Source: Firmicutes bacterium ADurb.Bin146 (GTDB lineage Bacteria > Bacillota > Clostridia > DUPQ01). From it: a stretch of 64,000 nucleotides of DNA. The translations under genes were made by a program, and so were the position numbers. The stretch covers positions 62,001-126,000 of the forward strand of contig MWDI01000017.1 of the NCBI GenBank assembly GCA_002070475.1, read 5' to 3'. Under the pieces are notes generated by a model, which was not told the origin of the DNA, did no database searches, and saw only the letters and a list, made by a program, of their open reading frames with translations. The stretch's first letter is position 1. Each line of letters begins with the position of its first letter. Positions 14,660 through 24,505 of this stretch are shown in pieces.

Positions 14660-15850
14660 ATGGCAAGATTTACAATACCAAGAGACATATACCATGGAAG
14701 AGGCTCTTTAGAGTCATTAAAGACTTTGGAAGGATCCAAGACTATTGTCGTAACTGGTGGAAGCAGCATGCGGCGTGCCGGATTCTTGGAAAAGGTAGTA
14801 AAGTACCTTAATGAAGCAGGTATGCAAGTATTGTTATTTGAAGGTGTTGAACCTGACCCTTCAGTGGAAACTGTACAAAAAGGTGCTGAAGTCATGAGAA
14901 ATTACCAGCCTGACTGGATAGTAGCAATCGGAGGTGGTTCTCCTATTGATGCTGCAAAGGCAATGTGGGCATTTTATGAATATCCGGATATAAGTTTTGA
15001 ACAGCTTTGTATACCTTTCAATTTTCCAAAACTTCGTACAAAAGCAAAATTCTGCGCTATACCTTCAACTTCCGGGACCGCTTCAGAAGTAACAGCATTT
15101 TCAGTTATAACCGATTACCAAAAAGGAATCAAATATCCTCTGGCAGATTTCAATATCACTCCTGATGTAGCTATAGTGGATCCGCAGATTGCTGAAACAA
15201 TGCCTAAGAAACTAACAGCTTTTACAGGTATGGACGCATTGACACATGCTATAGAAGCATATGTATCTACGCTTAACTGCGACTATACAGATCCTCTTGC
15301 TCTTCATGCAATAAAGATGATTAATGAATATTTAGTAGATTCATATAATGGAGATACAATAGCACGCGAAAAGATGCATGATGCCCAGTGTCTAGCAGGC
15401 ATGGCTTTTTCCAATGCTTTGCTTGGTATAGTCCATTCTATGGCCCATAAAACTGGTGCGGCATTCTCTGGCGGGCATATTGTCCATGGATGTGCGAATG
15501 CAATGTATCTTCCTAAGGTTATAAAATATAATTCAAAAGATCCGATAGCTTTGGAAAGATATGCACAGATAGCCAGTTTCATAGGACTTAAGGGAAGAAA
15601 TGATGAAAAACTTATGGAATCCCTTATAGACCGTATAAGGGAACTTAATGTTATATTGGATATTCCTATGTGTATAAAGGATTATGAAAACGGGATAATA
15701 GACGAAAAAGAATTTTTAAACAAACTTGACACAGTGTCAGAACTTGCAGTATCAGATGCATGCACAGGATCAAATCCCAGAAGCATAGATAAAAACCAGA
15801 TGAAAAAGCTTTTACTTGCTTGTTATTATGATACTGAAGTGGATTTTTAA
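14660..15850 (+). CDS. Iron-containing alcohol dehydrogenase
   Basis: This is a 396-aa member of the Fe-ADH family. It has the NAD-binding motif GGGSPIDAAK (about residues 93-102), PSTSGTASEVTAFSVIT, and metal-site segments GMDALTHAIEAY, HSMAHKTGAAF and GGHIVHGCANAMYLP. It reduces acetaldehyde, butyraldehyde or a related aldehyde with NAD(P)H in the cytoplasm. RBS AAAGGAG. It is the first gene of the rex/adhE/hydrogenase cluster and resembles the C-terminal half of the AdhE encoded 1.8 kb downstream. Confidence 0.93.
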   Translation: MARFTIPRDIYHGRGSLESLKTLEGSKTIVVTGGSSMRRAGFLEKVVKYLNEAGMQVLLFEGVEPDPSVETVQKGAEVMRNYQPDWIVAIGGGSPIDAAKAMWAFYEYPDISFEQLCIPFNFPKLRTKAKFCAIPSTSGTASEVTAFSVITDYQKGIKYPLADFNITPDVAIVDPQIAETMPKKLTAFTGMDALTHAIEAYVSTLNCDYTDPLALHAIKMINEYLVDSYNGDTIAREKMHDAQCLAGMAFSNALLGIVHSMAHKTGAAFSGGHIVHGCANAMYLPKVIKYNSKDPIALERYAQIASFIGLKGRNDEKLMESLIDRIRELNVILDIPMCIKDYENGIIDEKEFLNKLDTVSELAVSDACTGSNPRSIDKNQMKKLLLACYYDTEVDF

Positions 15851-15860
15851 GGAGGAAACA

Positions 15861-16508
15861 ATGAATTACGTATCACGGCAGACGCTGGAAAGGTTACCTG
15901 TTTACTTGAGATTTTTACAATCGCAAAGTAAGAACGGCCCATTAAATACATCTGCCAAAGCGATTGCAGAAACTCTTGGGCTTACTGAGATACAGGTAAG
16001 GAAAGACTTAGCTGCAATTAGTGATTGCGGGAAACCAAGAATCGGATATATTATTAATGACCTCATAAGTGACTTGGAAGAGTTTTTAGGCTACAAGGAT
16101 GTTAATGATGCGATTATAGTAGGAGCAGGAAAACTGGGAAAAGCATTAATGTCCTACAAGGGTTTTGCTGACTATGGGCTTAACATAGTAGCAGCATTCG
16201 ACACATCTGTAGATGTAGTCGGCAAGGAAGAAGAAGGCAAACCTATATTCCATATCGACAAGCTAGAGGACCTTTGCAGAAGAATGAATATCCGTATCGG
16301 AATAATAACTGCACCTGCTGAACATGCTCAGTCTATAGCAGATAAGATGGTTAAGAGCGGGATACTGGCAATCTGGAATTTTGCTCCCGCGCACATTGAG
16401 GTACCGTCAGAAGTACTGGTTAAGAATGAGAATATGGCTGCATCTTTAGCCGTATTATCTAAACATTTATCAGAACAGCTAATGAATATACAAGGAGAAA
16501 ATATATGA
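15861..16508 (+). CDS. rex: Redox-sensing transcriptional repressor Rex
   Basis: This is a 215-aa Rex protein with an N-terminal winged helix (VSRQTLERLPVYLRFLQ, LTEIQVRKDLAAIS) and a Rossmann domain (AIIVGAGKLGKAL). It senses the NADH/NAD+ ratio and represses fermentation genes when NADH is low. The start at 15861 follows GGAGG and gives the family N-terminus. It lies 10 bp after the iron alcohol dehydrogenase, and its TGA overlaps the adhE ATG. The arrangement suggests auto-control of the whole cluster, although no canonical Rex site is visible in front of it. Confidence 0.95.
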   Translation: MNYVSRQTLERLPVYLRFLQSQSKNGPLNTSAKAIAETLGLTEIQVRKDLAAISDCGKPRIGYIINDLISDLEEFLGYKDVNDAIIVGAGKLGKALMSYKGFADYGLNIVAAFDTSVDVVGKEEEGKPIFHIDKLEDLCRRMNIRIGIITAPAEHAQSIADKMVKSGILAIWNFAPAHIEVPSEVLVKNENMAASLAVLSKHLSEQLMNIQGENI

Positions 16509-19120
16509 GTATACAAAGAGAATTGATAGATGGCAGTGAGAAGTTGTATGCTGCCCTAATAAGGCTTAAAGCCGCACAGAGAAAATTTGCTACTTTTACA
16601 CAGCAGCAGGTAGATACAATATTCCTTGCGGCTGCAACAGAAGCAAACAAACTGAGGATACCATTAGCAAAAATGGCAGTCGAAGAAACCGGTATGGGAG
16701 TTGTGGAAGATAAAGTTATAAAAAATCATTATGCTGCTGAGTATATTTACAATGCATATAAAGATACAAAGACATGCGGGGTTGTTGAAGAAGACAAGGC
16801 ATATGGCATAAAAAAAGTACTAGAACCGGTTGGTATTCTAGCAGCTGTTATACCTACAACAAATCCCACTTCTACAGCAATATTTAAGACTCTGATATCA
16901 CTTAAAACAAGAAATGGCATAATTATAAGCCCTCATCCAAGAGCAAAAGGCTGCACGATTGCAGCTGCAAAAGCTGTTCTTGATGCTGCAGTAAAAGCAG
17001 GAGCGCCTGAGGGGATAATAGAATGGATAGATGTTCCATCTCTTGAGATGACCAATATCGTGATGAAGGAATGCGACATGATTTTAGCGACTGGCGGACC
17101 TGGAATGGTAAAAGCCGCGTATTCTTCCGGCAAACCTGCAGTAGGAGTCGGAGCGGGCAATACTCCAGCTATAATCGATGAAAGCGCAGATATTCTTTTA
17201 GCTGTGAACTCCATCATACATTCAAAGACTTTTGATAATGGTATGATATGCGCTTCTGAACAGTCGGTAATAGTATCGGATAAAATTTATGACAAGGTTA
17301 AGAAGGAATTTAAGGATCGTAACTGCTATTTTCTTAACAAGGAAGAAACCGAGAAAGTGAGAAAAACCATAATTATAAATAGCGGACTTAATGCCAAGAT
17401 AGTAGGGCAAAGCGCATTCAAGATAGCTCAGCTATCCAATGTAAAGGTTCCTGAAAGCACTAAAATACTTATAGGAGAGGTTACATCAGTTGAACTTTCC
17501 GAGGAATTCGCTCATGAGAAGCTGTCCCCAGTACTTGCTATGTATAGAGCAGAAGATTTTTCTGATGCTCTTTCAAAAGCAGAACATCTTATAGCAGATG
17601 GCGGTTACGGGCATACATCATCAATATATCTGAATACTATAACTGCAAAAGATCGCCTGGATGAATTTATTGCACGTATGAAGACATGCAGAGTATTAAT
17701 CAATACTCCTTCATCACATGGCGGGATTGGGGATTTGTACAATTTTAAATTAACGCCTTCACTGACTTTGGGTTGTGGTTCCTGGGGCGGCAACTCAGTA
17801 AGTGAGAACGTTGGGGTTAAGCATCTTGTTAATATCAAGACAGTAGCAGACAGGAGGGAAAATATGTTGTGGTTCAGAACACCTGAGAAAGTATATATAA
17901 AGAAAGGATGTCTGCCTGTAGCACTAGACGAGCTTAAGAATGTAATGGGAAAGAAAAAAGCATTCATTGTTACTGATAGTTTTCTTTATAACAATGGTTA
18001 TACAAAACCGGTTACTGATAAGCTCGATGAGATGGGTATACAGCATACAGTGTTCTTTGATGTTGCACCAGATCCGTCACTTGGATGCGCTAAAGAAGGC
18101 GCAAAAGCTATGAGAGCATTTAATCCTGACTGCATAATTGCATTAGGCGGAGGATCTGCGATGGATGCAGGTAAGATAATGTGGGTTATGTATGAACATC
18201 CAGAAGCAGACTTTTTAGATATGGCTATGAGATTCAGCGATATAAGGAAGAGAGTATACACATTTCCTAAGATGGGACAAAAAGCATACTTCATAGCTAT
18301 TCCCACAACGGCTGGAACTGGATCTGAAGTGACACCATTTGCAGTCATAACCGATGAAACTACAAACGTAAAATATCCGCTTGCTGATTATGAGCTTATG
18401 CCTAATATGGCTATTGTAGATGCAGATATGATGATGAACGCTCCAAAAGGTCTGACAGCGGCATCAGGAATAGATGCAGTAACGCATGCTTTAGAAGCAT
18501 ATGCATCCATGTTGGCTACAGACTATACAGATGCTTTAGCCCTTAAATCGCTAAAAATGGTATTTGAATACCTTCCAAAGGCATATGATAACGGTCCAAA
18601 CGAACCAAAGGCAAGAGAGAAGATGGCTGATGCAGCTACTATGGCAGGCATGGCATTTGCAAACGCATTCTTAGGAGTGTGTCATTCCATGGCTCATAAG
18701 CTTGGAGCATTCCATCATCTCCCGCATGGTGTAGCAAACGCTCTGATGATTGAACAGGTATTAAGATTTAATGCCTCAGAAAAACCTGTAAAAATGGGAA
18801 CATTTTCCCAGTATGGCCATCCTCATACATTGCAAAGATATGCTGAAGTGGCTGACTATTTAGGATTTAAAGGCAAAAATGAAAGTGAAAAACTTGAAAA
18901 TTTAATAGCTGGAATTAATGAGTTAAAGACAAAGATAGGTATTAAGAGCAGGATAGCTGATTACAATATTGATGAAAAGGATTTTCTTGACAGGCTGGAT
19001 GAAATGACCGAACAGGCATTTGATGACCAGTGCACAGGAGCAAATCCGAGATATCCGCTTATGAGCGAGATAAAGAAGATGTATCTTAATGCATATTATG
19101 GCAAACAGGAGGAAGTGTGA
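16505..19120 (+). CDS. adhE: Bifunctional acetaldehyde-CoA/alcohol dehydrogenase
   Basis: This is an 871-aa AdhE. The N-terminal aldehyde dehydrogenase domain has its catalytic Cys in GMICASEQ, at about residue 247. The C-terminal iron alcohol dehydrogenase domain has GGGSAMDAGK (about residue 545), PTTAGTGSEVTPFAVIT and the metal-binding HSMAHKLGAFHHLPHG. It converts acetyl-CoA to ethanol, re-oxidising two NADH. Length and both domains are complete. Its ATG overlaps the rex stop, and its own stop overlaps the next gene. AdhE normally forms cytoplasmic spirosomes. Confidence 0.96.
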   Translation: MSIQRELIDGSEKLYAALIRLKAAQRKFATFTQQQVDTIFLAAATEANKLRIPLAKMAVEETGMGVVEDKVIKNHYAAEYIYNAYKDTKTCGVVEEDKAYGIKKVLEPVGILAAVIPTTNPTSTAIFKTLISLKTRNGIIISPHPRAKGCTIAAAKAVLDAAVKAGAPEGIIEWIDVPSLEMTNIVMKECDMILATGGPGMVKAAYSSGKPAVGVGAGNTPAIIDESADILLAVNSIIHSKTFDNGMICASEQSVIVSDKIYDKVKKEFKDRNCYFLNKEETEKVRKTIIINSGLNAKIVGQSAFKIAQLSNVKVPESTKILIGEVTSVELSEEFAHEKLSPVLAMYRAEDFSDALSKAEHLIADGGYGHTSSIYLNTITAKDRLDEFIARMKTCRVLINTPSSHGGIGDLYNFKLTPSLTLGCGSWGGNSVSENVGVKHLVNIKTVADRRENMLWFRTPEKVYIKKGCLPVALDELKNVMGKKKAFIVTDSFLYNNGYTKPVTDKLDEMGIQHTVFFDVAPDPSLGCAKEGAKAMRAFNPDCIIALGGGSAMDAGKIMWVMYEHPEADFLDMAMRFSDIRKRVYTFPKMGQKAYFIAIPTTAGTGSEVTPFAVITDETTNVKYPLADYELMPNMAIVDADMMMNAPKGLTAASGIDAVTHALEAYASMLATDYTDALALKSLKMVFEYLPKAYDNGPNEPKAREKMADAATMAGMAFANAFLGVCHSMAHKLGAFHHLPHGVANALMIEQVLRFNASEKPVKMGTFSQYGHPHTLQRYAEVADYLGFKGKNESEKLENLIAGINELKTKIGIKSRIADYNIDEKDFLDRLDEMTEQAFDDQCTGANPRYPLMSEIKKMYLNAYYGKQEEV

Positions 19121-19869
19121 TGAAACTGGATAAAATAATAGCGGTCAGGACGACTAAAACTGTATACCGCGACAATAATCTGGCAATAAAAGTATTTAAT
19201 GAGGATTATTCAAAAGCGGACATCCTTAATGAAGCGCTGAACCAGGCAAGGGTGGAAGAGACATCTCTTAATATTCCCAAGATACTGGAAGTGACAAAGA
19301 TTGAGAACAAGTGGGCTATTGTATCAGAATTTATTGAAGGTAAAACACTTGCGCAGATTATGGAAGAAGATAAAAGCAGATTTGATGAATATCTGGAGAG
19401 ATTTGTGGATATCCAAATGGAAATGCATAAACATCAGGTTCCTTTATTAAACAAATTAAAAGACAAGATGAACCGTAAGATATCCGAGTCATCTTTAGAT
19501 GCAACAACCAGGTATGATCTTCACACTAGGTTGGAATCTATGCCTAAAGGAACAAAACTGTGTCATGGAGATTTTAATCCGAGCAATATAATAATCACAA
19601 AAGATAATGTATCATATATAATAGACTGGTCTCATGCCACGATGGGGAATGCTTCAGCGGATGTCGCAAGGACATATCTGTTATTCTGGCTTAATGGTGA
19701 TATAGATGGTGCGGAAAAATATCTTAATTTATTCTGCAAGAAGTCAGACACAGCAAAACAGTATGTTCAGAAATGGATACCAATAGTAGCAGCTTCTCAG
19801 TCTGTGAAGGGTAAACCAGAAGAACGTGAATTTTTACTGCACTGGGTTAATGTAGTTGAATATCAATGA
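19120..19869 (+). CDS. APH/choline-kinase-fold phosphotransferase
   Basis: This is a 249-aa protein with the kinase catalytic loop HGDFNPSNIII (about residues 147-157) and the metal-binding IIDWSHATMGNASAD. These are typical of the aminoglycoside phosphotransferase/choline kinase superfamily. The N-terminal lobe includes LAIKVFNED (the conserved Lys) and VSEFIEGKTL. The ATG at 19120 overlaps the adhE stop (TGATG) and follows AGGAGG. Its substrate is unknown. The position with a PP2C-type phosphatase and a sensor hydrogenase suggests a signalling or metabolite-repair kinase rather than antibiotic resistance, but this is inference. Confidence 0.8.
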   Translation: MKLDKIIAVRTTKTVYRDNNLAIKVFNEDYSKADILNEALNQARVEETSLNIPKILEVTKIENKWAIVSEFIEGKTLAQIMEEDKSRFDEYLERFVDIQMEMHKHQVPLLNKLKDKMNRKISESSLDATTRYDLHTRLESMPKGTKLCHGDFNPSNIIITKDNVSYIIDWSHATMGNASADVARTYLLFWLNGDIDGAEKYLNLFCKKSDTAKQYVQKWIPIVAASQSVKGKPEEREFLLHWVNVVEYQ

Positions 19870-19891
19870 TAATTAAAAGAGGAGAAAAAGT

Positions 19892-20134
19892 ATGAAAATA
19901 ACAGTATGCATAGGAAGCTCATGTCACTTAAAGGGATCAAGACAGGTTGTAGAATCATTACAGTATCTGATAGCACAGAATAATCTTAAGGATGTAGTGG
20001 ATCTTAGCGGGACATTCTGCATGAATAACTGCCAAAATGGTGTGTGTGTAACTCTTGATGGAAAGACATATTCATTAACACCTGAGACTACAAAGACTTT
20101 TTTTGAGACTGAGGTAATAACAAAAGTAATGTAA
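19892..20134 (+). CDS. Thioredoxin-like [2Fe-2S] ferredoxin
   Basis: This is an 80-aa protein with the C-x4-C ... C-x3-C pattern (CIGSSC near residue 6, FCMNNC near residue 43) of thioredoxin-fold [2Fe-2S] ferredoxins, as in NuoE/HydC. It would carry electrons in the cytoplasm. It is much shorter than full NuoE and lacks the N-terminal helical part. It has an RBS (GAGGAG), lies 22 bp after the kinase gene and 24 bp before the sensor hydrogenase. It is a likely electron partner for one of the two hydrogenase proteins. Confidence 0.9.
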   Translation: MKITVCIGSSCHLKGSRQVVESLQYLIAQNNLKDVVDLSGTFCMNNCQNGVCVTLDGKTYSLTPETTKTFFETEVITKVM

Positions 20135-20158
20135 TAAATATATAAATGAGGTGATAAG

Positions 20159-21835
20159 ATGACGGAATTTTTAAGATTTAAACAATCAAACTGCAAGAAC
20201 TGCTACAAGTGTATAAGGCACTGCCCGGTTAAATCCATACGTTTTTCGGGAAATCAGGCTCATATAATTGGAGATGAATGCATTCTTTGCGGACAATGTT
20301 TCGTCGTCTGCCCTCAGAATGCTAAAGAAATTGCTGACAATACGGAAAAAGCAAAAGTTCTCATTGCTTCCGGACATAAAGTGATTGCAAGCATAGCTCC
20401 TTCATTTATAGCCAACTATAATGGGATAGGGATAAAATCGCTAGAAAAGGGATTGAAAAAACTGGGATTCTATGCTGTTGAAGAAACTGCAATAGGAGCT
20501 AAGCTGGTAAAGGACAAATATGATGAAATGCTGAAAGAAGGGAACAGGGACATTATAATAACATCCTGCTGTCATAGCGTGAATCTTCTTATCCAGAAAC
20601 ATCATCCTAAGGTGCTACCATATCTTGCTGATGTTTTAAGCCCCATGCAGGCTCACAGTCTGGACATAAAGAAAAGATATCCAGATTCAATAACTATATT
20701 TATAGGCCCTTGCCTTGCAAAAATGGATGAAGCAGAAAGGTATACAGGAATTACTGATTGCGTGCTTACATTTGATGATCTTACCCAATGGCTGGAAAAA
20801 GAAAAAATTGAGCTGGAAAAAGATATAGATGAAACACAAAATAGCAAGACTCGTTTATTTCCAACAACAGGAGGTATCCTAAAAACAATGCTATGTGAAC
20901 AGGATAACTATACATACATAGCAATAGATGGGATTGAAAACTGTAAAGCCGCTTTGAAGGACATTGAAGAAGGTGGTCTACACAAGTGCTTTATAGAAAT
21001 GTCGGCATGTACTGGTTCCTGTATAGGCGGTCCTGTTATGGAAAAACATCATGCGATACCTATAAAAGGATATAAGGAAGTAACAAAGTATGCTGGTAAA
21101 AGCGACTATTCAGTTCAAAAGCTCACAGATGATCAGATGCAGAAAAGTCATCTGCCTATTGTTCTAAAACAGGAATACCCTTCAGAAAATGAAATAGTAA
21201 ATATACTTGCGCAAATGGGTAAGTTTAAAAAGGAAGATGAATTGAACTGCGGATCCTGCGGATATGACTCTTGCAGAGAAAAAGCTATAGCAGTGTTCCA
21301 AGGTAAAGCTGATTACTCCATGTGCTTACCTTTTCTTCAAGCAAGGACGCAGAGTTTTTCCGATACAATCATAGGCAATACGCCGAATGGTATTTTTGTT
21401 CTGAATGAGAGCTTTGAAGTACAGCAGATTAATAAGTCAGCTCTGTCTTTGATGAATATCCGAAGTGCGTCTGATGTGCTGGGAGAACCAGTAATCAGAA
21501 TCTTGGATCCAAAGGACTTTATAAACGTAAGAAACTCAGGCAACGCAATAAGAGATAAAAAAGTATATCTTGCTGAGTATGAAAAATATGTTGAGATGAC
21601 CATAATATATGACAGAGAATATAAGATAATTCTTTGCATAATGAGAGATGTTACCGAGGAATACAAGATAAAAGAAAAGAAAGAAGCCGTAAACAAAAAG
21701 ACTGTCGAGACAGCTGATAAAGTTGTCGAAAAACAGATGAGAGTTGTACAAGAAATTGCCTCTTTGCTTGGTGAAACAGTAGCAGAAACAAAAATTGCAC
21801 TTACTAAACTTAAGGAGACGATATCGGATGAATAA
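20159..21835 (+). CDS. PAS-containing, sensor-type [FeFe] hydrogenase homologue
   Basis: This is a 558-aa protein. In order it has two [4Fe-4S] clusters (CKNCYKCIRHC and CILCGQCFVVC), a hydrogenase H-cluster domain, a further Fe-S domain (CGSCGYDSC, about residue 363) and a PAS domain (about 400-490) ending in a charged helix. All four H-cluster cysteines appear present: TSCC (~137), GPC (~183) and SACTGSC (~283). The surrounding residues differ from catalytic hydrogenases, for example TSCCHSVN in place of TSCCPxW. Such proteins (the group C/HydS type) are thought to sense H2 or redox state. The gene overlaps the downstream phosphatase gene by 8 nt. Confidence 0.87.
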   Translation: MTEFLRFKQSNCKNCYKCIRHCPVKSIRFSGNQAHIIGDECILCGQCFVVCPQNAKEIADNTEKAKVLIASGHKVIASIAPSFIANYNGIGIKSLEKGLKKLGFYAVEETAIGAKLVKDKYDEMLKEGNRDIIITSCCHSVNLLIQKHHPKVLPYLADVLSPMQAHSLDIKKRYPDSITIFIGPCLAKMDEAERYTGITDCVLTFDDLTQWLEKEKIELEKDIDETQNSKTRLFPTTGGILKTMLCEQDNYTYIAIDGIENCKAALKDIEEGGLHKCFIEMSACTGSCIGGPVMEKHHAIPIKGYKEVTKYAGKSDYSVQKLTDDQMQKSHLPIVLKQEYPSENEIVNILAQMGKFKKEDELNCGSCGYDSCREKAIAVFQGKADYSMCLPFLQARTQSFSDTIIGNTPNGIFVLNESFEVQQINKSALSLMNIRSASDVLGEPVIRILDPKDFINVRNSGNAIRDKKVYLAEYEKYVEMTIIYDREYKIILCIMRDVTEEYKIKEKKEAVNKKTVETADKVVEKQMRVVQEIASLLGETVAETKIALTKLKETISDE

Positions 21836-23000
21836 TCTTTGTGCTGATATAGGGTATAACAGCCTGAATAAATACAAAGAGCAATTATGTGGCGATCATA
21901 TCGAATGTATCAAGCAGGAAGACGGATCTACTGTAGTAGTTCTGGCAGACGGTTTGGGAAGCGGAGTAAAAGCAAATATATTATCTACTCTTACATCAAA
22001 AATTATTTCGACAATGATAGCGGAAGGTTGTGAAATAGATGATTGCATAAAAACTATAGCAGCTACTTTACCTGTCTGTTCGGTAAGAGGTATAGCTTAT
22101 TCTACTTTTACAATAATACGTCTTCTCAATAATGAGTTTGCTGAAATAATACAGTATGATAATCCTCATGTAATACTTTTAAGAAATGGCAGTAATGTAG
22201 AATTCCCAAAGACAATATTAAACATTGATAATAAGGAAATATATTATTCAAAAATACCTCTACAAGAAAATGACATATTTATTGCTGTAAGTGACGGTGC
22301 AATTCATGCTGGAGTCGGAACAAGCTTGAACTTCGGTTGGTTACGAACTGATATCATTAAGTTTATGGAGAATCTTTATCATGTAGGTTTCACTGCAAAA
22401 ACACTTACAACGATACTACTTGATGAATGCTATTCACTATATGGAGGACAACCTGGTGATGATACAAGCGTATGCACCATCCGTATACGTAAACGTGAAC
22501 CGATGAATCTGGTTATTGGACCGCCATCTAACAGAGCTGACTGCTCTAAAATGATGTCTCTGTTCTTTTCGAAGGAAGGTAAGCATATAGTTTGTGGAGG
22601 GACTACTTCAAAAATAGCAGCTGACTATCTGAATAAGCCTTTAATACCAAATCTAAATTATATCGATCCAGAAATACCTCCAACTGCTAGTATTGAAGGA
22701 GTCGAGCTGGTAACTGAAGGAGTCATCACAATAAACAAAGTCCTTGCTTATGCGGAAGATTATCTTAAGGATAATGAGTCTTACCGAGTATGGAGTTATA
22801 AGAAGGACGGTGCATCTCAGATAGCCAGGCTTCTTTTTGAGGAAGCTACAGATATTAATTTCTATGTTGGAAAAGCAATTAATCCTGCACATCAGAATCC
22901 TGATTTACCGATACATTTCAATATAAAGATGCAGCTAATATCTGAGCTTGCTGAATGCTTGAAGAAGATGGGTAAAAATATTAAAGTCAGTTATTTTTAG
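21828..23000 (+). CDS. SpoIIE/PP2C-type protein phosphatase
   Basis: This is a 390-aa protein. The N-terminal ~235 residues are a PP2C-like serine phosphatase, with metal-site motifs LADGLGSG, VSDGAIHAG and GDDTSVCTIRI. A C-terminal domain of ~150 residues follows (VIGPPSNRADCSKMMSLFF), commonly attached to this phosphatase in hydrogenase loci. The start at 21828 overlaps the hydrogenase stop and has AAGGAG upstream. It should act in the cytoplasm on phospho-Ser/Thr, possibly opposing the APH-fold kinase of the same cluster; that pairing is inference. Confidence 0.87.
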   Translation: MNNLCADIGYNSLNKYKEQLCGDHIECIKQEDGSTVVVLADGLGSGVKANILSTLTSKIISTMIAEGCEIDDCIKTIAATLPVCSVRGIAYSTFTIIRLLNNEFAEIIQYDNPHVILLRNGSNVEFPKTILNIDNKEIYYSKIPLQENDIFIAVSDGAIHAGVGTSLNFGWLRTDIIKFMENLYHVGFTAKTLTTILLDECYSLYGGQPGDDTSVCTIRIRKREPMNLVIGPPSNRADCSKMMSLFFSKEGKHIVCGGTTSKIAADYLNKPLIPNLNYIDPEIPPTASIEGVELVTEGVITINKVLAYAEDYLKDNESYRVWSYKKDGASQIARLLFEEATDINFYVGKAINPAHQNPDLPIHFNIKMQLISELAECLKKMGKNIKVSYF

Positions 23001-23014
23001 AAGAGGAGGAAACC

Positions 23015-24442
23015 ATGAGGAAGTTTGATACTAAAGTCCAATTACTTAAATATAAGGTTCTTAAGCAGGTTGCTAACCATTCGTGGGATGATACTCTTTT
23101 AGAGTCTGTAACTGATATACCAAAAGAAATAGTTCCTGGTAAAGAAGCTACGATGAGGTGTTGTGTATATAAGGAAAGAGCAATACTATCAGAGCGTGTC
23201 AAACTGGCCATGGGAGGAGATAAGAACAATCCGAATGTTATAGAAGTCATTGATATAGCATGTGATGAATGTCCGGTAGGAGGATATGAAGTATCAGGGG
23301 CATGCAGAGGGTGCATTGCACACAGATGCGAGGAAGTCTGCAGATTCAATGCGATAACTTTTGATAGCAGACAGAAAGCACATATAGACAAAAGCAAATG
23401 CAAAGAATGTGGTATGTGTGCGAAGGTATGCCCATATAATGCGATTTTAAATAATAAAAGACCCTGTGAGAATTCCTGCAAAGTAAAAGCAATATCTATG
23501 AATGAAAACAGGGCTGCAAAAATTGATAATGATAAATGTACAGCATGTGGAGCATGCGTATACCAGTGCCCGTTCGGAGCAATAACTGACAAATCACTAA
23601 TTCTCAATGTAATTGATATATTGAAAAAGAGTATGAATAATGATAAATATAAAGTTTATGCGGTGGTAGCTCCTTCTATATCCAGTCAATTTTCCTATGC
23701 CAAACTAGGTCAGGTAATATCTGGGATCAAGAAATTAGGATTTTATACTGTAGTTGAAGCTGCTTTGGGTGCGGATATGGTAGCAAATGAAGAGGCAAAA
23801 GAACTATATGAAAAAGGTTTTTTGACCAGTTCCTGCTGCCCTGCATTTGTATCACATATTGAACATAGCTTTCCAAGATTGAAACAGCATATATCACATA
23901 ATCTTTCGCCAATGGCGGTAATAGCTAAGTATATAAAAGATAACGAAAATGGATCAAAAGTAGTATTCATAGGCCCATGCACAGCTAAAAAGCAGGAGTT
24001 GCAAAAAGATGAAGTAAAGAAATATGTGGACAGCGTACTTACTTTTGAAGAACTTCAAGCTCTTATAGACAGCAAGGATATAGATATAACATCATTACCT
24101 GAAGATGTATTGGATAATGCGTCATACTTTGGAAGGATTTTCGCTCGTTCCGGAGGACTTACTGATGCTGTAAGGCAGGCAATAAGAGAGAATAATTTAG
24201 ATGAAAGCAAATATAACCCGATCTTTTGTGATGGCATAGAAGAATGCAGGATAGCGCTACTTAAAGCTGATAAAAATATGCTCCCTTATAATTTCATTGA
24301 AGGAATGGCTTGTATAGGAGGATGTATTGGTGGAGCAGGATGTCTGACACATGGTGTGAAGGATAAGAGCGAAGTTGACAAATATGGCATGTCAGCATAT
24401 GAGAAAACTATATCAGATGCTATAAGTATGATTAAGCCATAG
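23015..24442 (+). CDS. [FeFe] hydrogenase, group B-like
   Basis: This is a 475-aa monomeric hydrogenase. A distinctive N-terminal cysteine-rich segment (CDECPVGGYEVSGACRGC) is followed by [4Fe-4S] motifs (CKECGMCAKVC, CTACGACVYQC). The H-cluster domain has TSSCCPAF (~270), GPCTAKKQE (~320) and GMACIGGCIGG (~430). The ligand cysteines are all present. It is predicted to make or oxidise H2 with ferredoxin in the cytoplasm. It is the last gene of the cluster, 14 bp after the phosphatase gene, and is followed by a terminator. Confidence 0.9.
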   Translation: MRKFDTKVQLLKYKVLKQVANHSWDDTLLESVTDIPKEIVPGKEATMRCCVYKERAILSERVKLAMGGDKNNPNVIEVIDIACDECPVGGYEVSGACRGCIAHRCEEVCRFNAITFDSRQKAHIDKSKCKECGMCAKVCPYNAILNNKRPCENSCKVKAISMNENRAAKIDNDKCTACGACVYQCPFGAITDKSLILNVIDILKKSMNNDKYKVYAVVAPSISSQFSYAKLGQVISGIKKLGFYTVVEAALGADMVANEEAKELYEKGFLTSSCCPAFVSHIEHSFPRLKQHISHNLSPMAVIAKYIKDNENGSKVVFIGPCTAKKQELQKDEVKKYVDSVLTFEELQALIDSKDIDITSLPEDVLDNASYFGRIFARSGGLTDAVRQAIRENNLDESKYNPIFCDGIEECRIALLKADKNMLPYNFIEGMACIGGCIGGAGCLTHGVKDKSEVDKYGMSAYEKTISDAISMIKP

Positions 24443-24464
24443 ACACATAAATTTTACCCCAGCA

Positions 24465-24504
24465 AAGCCCGCTGCTTATGTTTCAACCTTAACAGCGGGT
24501 TTTT
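24465..24504 (+). terminator. Terminator of the fermentation/hydrogenase cluster
   Basis: Stem CCCGCTG / CAGCGGG with an 18-nt loop, then TTTTT. It closes the transcription unit that begins at 14660. Confidence 0.8.
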
Positions 24505-24505
24505 G

